36,002 bases of DNA from Desulfurella amilsii (GTDB taxonomy: Bacteria > Campylobacterota_A > Desulfurellia > Desulfurellales > Desulfurellaceae). Of the stretch, positions 29,996 through 36,002 are shown in pieces. The translations under genes and the position numbers were made by a program. Location of the stretch: contig NZ_MDSU01000016.1 of assembly GCF_002119425.1 (NCBI RefSeq), forward strand, positions 1 to 36,002. The letters run 5' to 3'. Each line of letters starts with the position of its first letter. Position 1 is the stretch's first letter. The notes under the pieces were generated by a model that was not told where the DNA came from, made no database searches, and worked only from the letters and a program-made list of their open reading frames with translations.

Positions 29996-30079
29996 ATGAT
30001 AATTGTAAATTATTCTAATGAAATGCAGACAATAGTAATAGATGATGACAATGATTTAATCGTCATTAATAATTATTAA
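29996..30079 (+). CDS. 27-residue acidic peptide
   Basis: ATG 29996 follows AGGAGG shared with the previous stop. It encodes MIIVNYSNEMQTIVIDDDND and seven more residues. The good ribosome binding site and tight spacing to its neighbours support translation. The acidic middle is reminiscent of DNA-mimic-like peptides, but this is speculation. Confidence 0.4.
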   Translation: MIIVNYSNEMQTIVIDDDNDLIVINNY

Positions 30080-30106
30080 AAAATAAAAAATTTAAGGAGG
30101 TAGAAA

Positions 30107-31063
30107 GTGATTAAAGAAGTTGTAACAGAGAAATTACCAATTCACTCTCAAAAAGAGAGTGAAAAAAATCTTGGAAATCGTGAGATGTATATTGGGGCAT
30201 CTGATATCGTTGGTTGTCCCAGAAAGGCAATATTAAGTAAATTTGCTCCGGTGGATCATTCACCGGAAACATTAATAAAGTTTCTAAGAGGACATATAGC
30301 TGAGAGTGTTGTAGAAAATGCCCTTAAAGAAACTAAATATTTGTGGGCTACTCAATACGAAGTAACTCATAAAGAATTGCCTTTTATTAAAGCACATTTA
30401 GACTTTATAATTTACAGCAGAGATTATAAAAAAATCTTTGTTGTAGAGGTTAAAAGCGTAAATGGTTTGCCAGATAGTCCTTATGGAAATTGGCAAAATC
30501 AGCTATACTTCCAAATGGGGCTTTTAAAGGATAAGTTCCCAGAAGCTATTGTTAAAGGTTCCATATTTGCCGTTGATGTAAATACAGGTAAATATAAAGA
30601 GTATAACAGCTTTGAGTATAACGAAGTAATATATAAAATGCTTATTGAGAAAGCCAAAGAAATTTGGAATTCTCTTAATAAGCTTAAAGAAACAGGTGCA
30701 GAGGAAGGGCTTGCAACAGAAGTAAGTCCGCTTTGCGCTTATTGTCAATTTAAACAGTCTTGTCCTAATTTTACAGGCGATGAATTGTCGTTGCCAGATG
30801 AGATTAAAGATGAGATTGTGAAGTTTGCAGAGTTGCAGGAACAAGAAAAAGAAATAAAAGAACAAAAAGAAAAAATACGCGACTTTGTAATGAATTATCT
30901 CGGAGGAGATAATAAATATAAGTTTGCGTTTGATGGACTAAAATTAGAAGTCTATCAAATGGTATCAAAAAGAATTGATACCAATATATTGAAAACAGAC
31001 TTCCAAGAAATATACAATGCTTGTTTAAAAGAAAACGCAAGCATTATGTTTAAAGTATCTTAA
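30107..31063 (+). CDS. Cas4/RecB-like PD-(D/E)XK nuclease with probable 4Fe-4S cluster
   Basis: 318 residues from GTG 30107, six bases after GGAGG. Nuclease motifs: Glu in FLRGHIAESVVENAL, then AHLDFIIY and FVVEVKSV, and the QLYFQMGLL helix. An N-terminal Cys (VGCPRKA) plus CAYCQFKQSCP near residue 208 gives the four-Cys arrangement of Cas4/AddB iron-sulfur nucleases. A coiled-coil stretch (AELQEQEKEIKEQKEKI) leads into a C-terminal domain. It probably resects ends for the ERF protein. No CRISPR array or other cas gene is present, so it is not a Cas4 in the adaptation sense. Confidence 0.8.
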   Translation: MIKEVVTEKLPIHSQKESEKNLGNREMYIGASDIVGCPRKAILSKFAPVDHSPETLIKFLRGHIAESVVENALKETKYLWATQYEVTHKELPFIKAHLDFIIYSRDYKKIFVVEVKSVNGLPDSPYGNWQNQLYFQMGLLKDKFPEAIVKGSIFAVDVNTGKYKEYNSFEYNEVIYKMLIEKAKEIWNSLNKLKETGAEEGLATEVSPLCAYCQFKQSCPNFTGDELSLPDEIKDEIVKFAELQEQEKEIKEQKEKIRDFVMNYLGGDNKYKFAFDGLKLEVYQMVSKRIDTNILKTDFQEIYNACLKENASIMFKVS

Positions 31064-31079
31064 TGAGAATTGATACCAA

Positions 31080-31169
31080 AGCGGTGATATTTATCACCGC
31101 TATCATTTTTGATAGCCTTTATAGTGCTACCATTCATTTAAGTAATTTCTTTGACGCTATAAAGGCTAT
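31080..31169 (+). promoter_or_regulatory. Three mutually overlapping hairpins between the nuclease and methylase genes
   Basis: Stem 1 is AGCGGTGAT/ATCACCGCT (31080-31101). Stem 2 is GCTATCA/TGATAGC (31099-31116) and uses the end of stem 1. Stem 3 is ATAGCCTTTATAG/CTATAAAGGCTAT (31112-31124, 31157-31169) and shares bases with stem 2. They cannot all form at once, which is the layout of an attenuator or switch. Otherwise this intergenic stretch is empty. Confidence 0.45.
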
Positions 31170-31231
31170 ATTTAAAATCATTTTTTAAAATCAATTATAT
31201 AAATAAAAAAATTAATTTATAGGAGGTGCTA

Positions 31232-32263
31232 ATGTCAAGATTAGGAAGTAGAATGAATTTAGGATTTTATCCAACACCACAAGAAGAGTTGGATAAAATA
31301 TTTGGAAAATTAGAAATAGAGGGACAAATTAGTGTCCTTGACCCTTGCTTTGGAGACGCAAGGGCACTAAAAGGTTTTAAAGAAAAGTTTAATGCTATAA
31401 CTTACGGCGTTGAACTTCACAAAGAGAGATTTAATGAAAACAAAGACATAATTGACATCGCTATTAATGGCGATGCTTTAGATGGCGTCGGGATTAATAA
31501 GGGTTGTATTGATTTGTTATTTCTCAATCCACCTTACGATAATGATTTTATCGCAAGTGGTTATGAAATAAAACAAAGATTAGAAACAAGATTTTTAAAT
31601 AAGTATTCTGAAATCTTAGTAGATGGAGGAATACTTATTTATATTGCACCAAGTCTTTCAATATTGAAAGATTTAGATTTTCTACTTAACAGGTATAAGC
31701 TTATAGGTCTATATCCTGTTGTTAATGAAGATGACGGATATAACGTAAGTAGCTGGAAACAGTTTATTTTTATTGGCAAAAAGAAAATAAACAGAGTTAA
31801 TACTGTTTATAAGTCTGCTATTCAAAAAATTCTTGTAGAAAAGCAATCTTTTCTTGAACCAATCAAAATTAAAATACAGCATCAAGAAAAGATTGATAAA
31901 ACAGCAGTTAAAATTTTTCCTTTAGGTATTTCAGCAGAAAAAATGTTGGAACACTCAAAAGATGCTTTTTTTACCGCTTTTCAAGCTGAACTTCTTGAAA
32001 AGATGGTAATAAAAAACTTACAGCCTATTGCAGAACCAAGAGAGGGACATCTGGCATTGTTGACTGCATCAGGGTTGATGAATGGAGATATAGACGAAAA
32101 TATCTCTATTAAGGGTATGGTAGAATACCAGCATAGTGAAAGTATAGAAGAGGAAGAGGACGATAACGGTAAAGTCTTGAAAACTACAACTAAAATTTTG
32201 TCTGTCCCAAAAGTAAAAATTAATATGCTTGAAAACTCAAACATATTAAGAGAAATCAGATAA
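31232..32263 (+). CDS. DUF6094-like N6-adenine DNA methylase
   Basis: 343 residues from ATG 31232 after AGGAGGTG. An N-terminal GFYPTPQEELDKIF motif is followed by SAM-binding motif I VLDPCFGDARALKGF near residue 33 and catalytic motif IV LLFLNPPYDNDF near residue 95 (NPPY, typical of N6-adenine methylases). The C-terminal half has no recognisable target-recognition domain. Plasmid and integrative elements often pair this protein with a helicase, as here. It may modify the element's DNA to evade restriction, or act in recombination. No partner restriction enzyme is visible. Confidence 0.75.
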   Translation: MSRLGSRMNLGFYPTPQEELDKIFGKLEIEGQISVLDPCFGDARALKGFKEKFNAITYGVELHKERFNENKDIIDIAINGDALDGVGINKGCIDLLFLNPPYDNDFIASGYEIKQRLETRFLNKYSEILVDGGILIYIAPSLSILKDLDFLLNRYKLIGLYPVVNEDDGYNVSSWKQFIFIGKKKINRVNTVYKSAIQKILVEKQSFLEPIKIKIQHQEKIDKTAVKIFPLGISAEKMLEHSKDAFFTAFQAELLEKMVIKNLQPIAEPREGHLALLTASGLMNGDIDENISIKGMVEYQHSESIEEEEDDNGKVLKTTTKILSVPKVKINMLENSNILREIR

Positions 32264-33191
32264 ATTAAAAGGAGGTGCTATGTATAGATTAACAATAAAT
32301 GGTATAGGGGAAGCATATTTAAGAAAAACAATTAGAGATACAAAAAATGATGTTTATGTCTATGTTGAGTTTGTAAATACCATTAGTATGGCGCAAGCTA
32401 TGGCTATTGGCACCAAAGAGAGGCAATTTGGTTATATTTACGATGAAGAAAACTATATGTCTTCTTTTGTTTTTTCTAATGAACGAAAATATATAACCAA
32501 AACTCAAAAAGTAATTTTTAAAGACATAGTAAATAAACAATTTTTGCAGGTAGCAATTTACCCTGCGAATAATGAAATTTACTATGTTAATAAAGATTAT
32601 TGGAAAAGAAATAGAGAGGTTTATGAAATTTTAGCGAGTAAATCCGCAATCCCTTTTCCAAAACTTGACGATAAGAGTTTAGAGGATTTTATATTTCATT
32701 TTATAGACCATATTCATACTGTAGAAGTTGCAGAATATAATGAAAATGGTAAAAATGTTATTGAAGATCCTAATGGAATGTATGTTATAATAAATCCGAT
32801 ATCCAAAGAAAGCTTATTAAATTATTTTAATTTCACTATCGGCGAGCCGATAGCAATAAAGGATTTTATAACACAGCATTCTAATATCCTTAAAAAGAAG
32901 GTTTTATCGCAATTAAAACCTCTGTTTGTAAAAAGCAGAGATTTTAAACAAAACCAATTTGAAGGTTTACTGCGTAAGCCTTTGCCAGCACAAGAGGCAC
33001 CGATATTATCATTAGTTAAGGGCTTACAAAGTAAAAAAGGTTTGTTTGTGGTTGGAGAAATGGGTGTTGGAAAAACATTTATTTCAATTGCCACTGTAAG
33101 CCTTATGAAATCAAAAAGGACAATCATTCTTTGCCCTACTCTAAGCTGTACCCCTTTGTCAATACAAAAATTTTTAATTTCTTATTCCCCA

Positions 33192-34346
33192 TCATGCCCA
33201 TTGCTCCGTGCCAGCCATATAAACGCTCATAGGTGTTTTATAGCCTAGGCTCTCATGTGGTCTTTTGTAATTGTAAAAGTAAATGTAATCTTTTATGCCT
33301 TCTTTGGCCTCCTTAATAGTGTTGTAGTTTGCTAAGTAAACATTTTCATACTTTAAGCTTCTCCAAAACCTCTCTACTATAATATTATCGTATGCCCTGC
33401 CTTTTGAATCCATAGAGATCTCAATATTTAAGCTGGAAAGTATTGCAGTAAAATTAAATGCAGTATACTGTGTTCCCTGATCGGTATTAAAAATATCAGG
33501 TTTTCCATAGCACAATATTGCATTATTTAACGTATCACTTACAAGCTTTGTATCTATTGTGTTTGAGATCTTATATGAGAGTATGGCTCTGGTACGCCAA
33601 TCTATTATAGCGCAAAGGTATACAAAACCGCTTTTTAGTTTTAAATAGGTTATATCAGACGCCCAAACTTTGTTTGGTTTACTTATTGCTTCTTTTTCTT
33701 TTAATAGATATGGATACTTTTTATGCTCTTTTGTTGGTATGGTTGTAAATTTCTTTTTCATTGGATATATGGCTTGTATGTTTAACTTTTTCATAAGAGT
33801 TTTTATTTTCTTTTTGCCTATATTTAAATCTTCTTGTTTTAAAGTATATGATATTTTTCTAAAGCCATAAAATGGGTATTGCGAGTAAATATCAGCTATC
33901 TTTGCCATAAGAATTTTATCTGATTCAAAAGCCATATTTCTTTTCTTGTAATATAAAGCAGATCTGTTTATTCCAATAAGTTCCGATTGCCTTGTTATTG
34001 ATATTATTTTGAGCTTGGGATCCACAAGGCTTTTATTATTCGATCCCAAGCTCTTTACTTTTTTTAGTATCCAATCCCTCTCTATTGTAGCTTTACCCAA
34101 AGCTTTTTGAAGATCCTCTATTATTCGAGCGTCTTCGTTGATTTTTTCTCTGAACTTTTTTACAGGGACAGCTTCTTCAAAAACTAAGTGGGCGTTTTCT
34201 AAAAATCGCTTTTTCCACTGCTGTATGCTTTTTGGCAAAACATTGTATTTGGAAGCTAACTCATTTATAGTAATATCATTTTCCAGAAGCTCTAACACTA
34301 TTTTTGTTTTAAACTCATTTGAATAGTTCCTTTTTTTGGTACTCAT
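33192..34346 (-). CDS. IS3-family transposase, single fused reading frame
   Basis: 384 residues. Residues about 1-55 form the helix-turn-helix of the OrfA part (NEFKTKIVLELLENDITINE). A leucine-zipper-like helix follows (about 65-95), and then the OrfB integrase core. The catalytic triad is in WASDITYLK, FNTDQGTQYTAF and the DNIIVERFWRSLKYE helix (DD35E type). Most IS3 elements make this protein by a -1 frameshift between orfA and orfB; here one frame encodes it all. Start is ATG 34346 after AGGGGG. It is probably active, as no lesion is seen. Confidence 0.93.
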   Translation of the reverse strand: MSTKKRNYSNEFKTKIVLELLENDITINELASKYNVLPKSIQQWKKRFLENAHLVFEEAVPVKKFREKINEDARIIEDLQKALGKATIERDWILKKVKSLGSNNKSLVDPKLKIISITRQSELIGINRSALYYKKRNMAFESDKILMAKIADIYSQYPFYGFRKISYTLKQEDLNIGKKKIKTLMKKLNIQAIYPMKKKFTTIPTKEHKKYPYLLKEKEAISKPNKVWASDITYLKLKSGFVYLCAIIDWRTRAILSYKISNTIDTKLVSDTLNNAILCYGKPDIFNTDQGTQYTAFNFTAILSSLNIEISMDSKGRAYDNIIVERFWRSLKYENVYLANYNTIKEAKEGIKDYIYFYNYKRPHESLGYKTPMSVYMAGTEQWA

Positions 34347-34407
34347 TTAATACCCCCTAAAAGATTCTAAAATTTTAAAACTCCAAGAAATACATTTTAA
34401 ACCATTA

Positions 34408-34447
34408 ACGCAAATTTTGAAAGGAATAAAAATTTCAAAATTTGCGT
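34408..34447. promoter_or_regulatory. Long hairpin inside the IS3 end, upstream of the transposase
   Basis: Perfect 15-bp arms ACGCAAATTTTGAAA (34408-34422) and TTTCAAAATTTGCGT (34433-34447) with a 10-base loop. It stands between the outer end and the transposase start, where a hairpin can block translation of messages read in from outside. Confidence 0.6.
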
Positions 34448-35244
34448 CTTGATTTAGGGGTACATTATACTCATTTAGTAGAGAAATGGAAAAGAGAAAT
34501 AGAAACAACGATAAAAGGGGCAAAGGTGTTGAACTTAAATTCAATGTCAATATCCGAAATTTTGGCATTAAGAGGAACAAAACCAAGCCTTGATGAGCCA
34601 GAGTTTTGGATAATCGGCAAGGAGCAGGCAAAATTGCATTATGCATTGAAAGATTTGCCTGTAAAAGAAAAGAGGAACACTGAAGCTAAAACAGTTAATG
34701 AAAATGGTGAAGTTGTTTATGACTATATTCCATATCATTATATATTGTGTCCTGATTGCGGTAATAAAATTGATATATCTAAAAAAAGCATGCCATACAA
34801 GTGTCCAAAATGTAACAGTGTTTTGCAGTCAGCTGATAATACAGGCGTTAGACGATATGCAAAATCACTTTTATTAAAGAAATACTTTAAATTTGACCTT
34901 TGCATAGCTGACGAAGTCCACGAGCTTAAAGGCGGTGAAACAGCGCAAGGGCAAGCGTTGGCTAACCTGACAAGTGCGTCTAAAAAAGTATTAGCTTTGA
35001 CAGGAACACTTATGGGAGGTTATGCAAATAATTTATTTTATCTAATGTGGCGTGTTGCACCGCAGATAATGGTAAAATTAGGTTTAAATTACGATAAGCC
35101 TCAGGAGTTTATAGAACGCTTTGGGGTTTATGAAAACATTACTGTTGATTACAAAAGAAACAAAGAGTCAATAGGCAATAAAAGAGGGGTAAGAAAGGCA
35201 ATCTAACTGTTAAATATTTTATCATATTTTATATAAAAAACCAC

Positions 35245-35272
35245 TTGACAAATACATATTTTGGTGTATAAT
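35245..35272 (+). promoter_or_regulatory. Promoter of the IS607 recombinase, apparently leaderless
   Basis: Consensus TTGACA (35245-35250), a 16-base spacer and consensus TATAAT (35267-35272). The expected start is at about 35279, which is the ATG itself, so the message would have no untranslated leader. No ribosome binding site precedes the ATG. Confidence 0.75.
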
Positions 35273-35278
35273 ATAAGT

Positions 35279-35896
35279 ATGTATAAGATTGGTCAGTTTT
35301 CAAAGCTTACAGGTATATCAATACCGACTTTAAGAGCATGGGATAAAAAAGAAATATTGAAACCAGAGTTCAAAACACAACATGGAGAAAGAAGATACAG
35401 TGATGCTCAACTACAGAGTATACTGCAGAAGAAACCAGATACATTACGTATTAATATAGGTTATGCAAGAGTAAGTTCAAAAAAGCAAGAAGATGACTTA
35501 AAAAGACAGATTGATCTATTAGAGCTGTTTTTAGCAAAACAAGGTAAACCATTTAAAATAATCTCTGATATAGGCAGCGGTATAAATTACTCAAAAGCAG
35601 GGCTAAAGGAATTAATAAAGTTAATATCATTAAACCAAATAGATAAAATTTATGTGCTATATAAAGACAGACTTGTTAGATTTGGCTTTGAACTTATAGA
35701 AGAATTTGCAAAACTTCACAGCACAAATATTGAAATAGTTAATCAAACAGAAGATAAAACTGACGAAGAGGAGTTAGTGGAGGATATTTTAAATATAATT
35801 CATGTTTTTTCTTGTAAGCTAAACGGTAAAAAAAGCCATATAAATAAAAAAGTGGCTGAAAGGTTATTAAATGAGAACTACCCTCAAAAAGAATGA
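35279..35896 (+). CDS. tnpA: IS607-family serine recombinase (TnpA)
   Basis: 205 residues from ATG 35279; an in-frame TTG six codons upstream falls inside the promoter. A MerR-like helix-turn-helix (YKIGQFSKLTGISIPTLRAW) leads into a serine-resolvase catalytic domain, with the nucleophile in IGYARVSSKKQEDDLKRQ and the IDKIYVLYKDRLVRFG segment. This N-terminal DNA-binding and C-terminal catalytic order is particular to IS607 recombinases. Length is typical. It overlaps tnpB by 26 bases. Confidence 0.92.
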   Translation: MYKIGQFSKLTGISIPTLRAWDKKEILKPEFKTQHGERRYSDAQLQSILQKKPDTLRINIGYARVSSKKQEDDLKRQIDLLELFLAKQGKPFKIISDIGSGINYSKAGLKELIKLISLNQIDKIYVLYKDRLVRFGFELIEEFAKLHSTNIEIVNQTEDKTDEEELVEDILNIIHVFSCKLNGKKSHINKKVAERLLNENYPQKE

Positions 35897-36002
35897 CATT
35901 AACTCTAACGAAGAGTTAAGAACCCTTTCTATAAGAATAAACTCAATAAAACTAAACAAAAAGATTCTATCCTTGGTTTACTCCTACCGACACTTTGAAA
36001 AC
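35871..36002 (+). CDS. tnpB: TnpB (IS607-associated RNA-guided nuclease family), N-terminal fragment at window edge
   Basis: 44 codons from ATG 35871, open to the end of the window: MRTTLKKNDINSNEELRTLS, then IRINSIKLNKKILSLVYSYRHFEN. The position directly after and overlapping tnpA is that of tnpB in IS607 elements. The visible part does not reach the RuvC or zinc-finger motifs, so the identity rests mainly on gene order. Confidence 0.6.
   Translation, partial: MRTTLKKNDINSNEELRTLSIRINSIKLNKKILSLVYSYRHFEN

Larger units (their letters stand above)
33142..34467 (-). mobile_element. IS3-family insertion sequence, intact
   Basis: About 1.33 kb inserted in the helicase gene, flanked by the 5-bp direct repeat TACTC (33137-33141 and 34468-34472). 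The ends are TAAGCTGTACCCC on the left and, reversed, TAATGTACCCC on the right, sharing TGTACCCCT plus further matches. The transposase occupies nearly all of it on the minus strand. Duplication and frame appear undamaged, so the insertion looks recent. Confidence 0.88.
32280..35206 (+). pseudogene. DEVH-box (SF2/SNF2-like) helicase, broken by two insertions
   Basis: Exons of the original frame are 32280-33141 and 34473 to about 35200. The first holds Walker A FVVGEMGVGKTFIS near residue 257 and motif Ia TIILCPT. The second continues HLVEKWKREIE, then a four-Cys zinc ribbon (CPDC...CPKC), motif II IADEVHELKGGE and motif III ALTGTL. Removing the IS3 element with one TACTC copy restores an exact reading frame, CPTHLVEKW. 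The C-terminal helicase domain is missing because the gene meets the IS607-type element just after KRGVRKAI. The enzyme cannot be functional as it stands. It would have worked with the ERF and nuclease genes. Confidence 0.85.
35200..36002 (+). mobile_element. IS607-type (IS200/IS605-like TnpB-carrying) element, left part
   Basis: A serine recombinase gene (tnpA) is followed by an overlapping start of tnpB; the rest lies beyond the window. IS607 elements have no inverted repeats or target duplication, so the left edge is placed only by where the helicase frame ends (about 35195-35206). A GG dinucleotide, the usual IS607 target, occurs at 35198-35199. Confidence 0.7.

Noticed and set aside
30107-31063. 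Cas4-like protein considered as evidence for a CRISPR-Cas system
   Set aside because: No array or other cas gene is in the window; its neighbours are ssb, ERF and a helicase, which fits recombination.
33143-34468. IS3 boundaries set strictly at TGTACCCC with 3-4 bp target duplication
   Set aside because: Flanks AAGC and TTAT do not match, whereas TACTC duplicates exactly and restores the helicase frame, so the element includes a few more bases at each end.
1-36002. Search for tRNA and rRNA genes
   Set aside because: No cloverleaf-like or rRNA-like sequence was noticed by eye on either strand, though a covariance search was not possible.

Overview
The window is an A+T-rich stretch of a conjugative plasmid, or a plasmid-like integrative element, from a diderm (Gram-negative-type) bacterium. 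Exported and outer-membrane proteins, a DsbC-like thiol protein and an F-type (MPF_F-like) conjugation gene set show the two-membrane host. I cannot name the host. No rRNA, tRNA or housekeeping gene is visible.

Layout. Positions 1-8915 read leftward: a ribbon-helix-helix regulator cut by the window edge, a large exported protein, a small membrane protein, a RuvC-like nuclease, a gene-free replication origin with eight 19-bp iterons (about 2640-4122), an iteron-type Rep initiator, a primase-helicase fusion, a YdjM-like membrane protein, a small unknown protein, a second RuvC-like nuclease and one more unknown. A divergent promoter region at about 8940-9045 separates this arm from everything to its right, which reads rightward apart from one inserted transposase.

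Positions 9046-17553 carry unknown proteins, a membrane-anchored HD-type (MobH/TraI_2-like) relaxase candidate, two tandem paralogues, a VirD4/TraD-type coupling ATPase, and an overlapping pair that would make and degrade cyclic di-GMP (GGDEF, then HD-GYP). Positions 17560-19230 hold a ParMRC-like partition cassette: A+T-rich repeats, an actin-like ATPase and a small DNA-binding partner. Positions 19259-27764 hold the mating-pore genes (TraU-like, two exported thioredoxin-fold-type proteins, a large exported coiled protein, a TraG_N protein), an outer-membrane barrel and a DsbC-like protein.

Positions 27831-35206 look like a leading region or recombination module. A strong promoter and a highly structured leader of about 260 nt precede ssb, then several very small genes, an ERF annealing protein, a Cas4-like nuclease, an NPPY DNA methylase and a DEVH-box helicase. 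The helicase gene is broken by an IS3-family element with a 5-bp target duplication (TACTC) and is cut again at its 3' side by an IS607-type element whose tnpB runs off the window.

Together the genes cover replication, stable inheritance, DNA processing and export, and establishment in the recipient. Core MPF_F genes such as the TraC/VirB4 ATPase and TraB/TraK/TraV are absent and must lie outside the window if the element is self-transmissible. The least ordinary points are the c-di-GMP pair in the transfer operon, the membrane-anchored relaxase candidate, the structured ssb leader, the GC-rich structured island in the origin region and two apparently leaderless transcripts.
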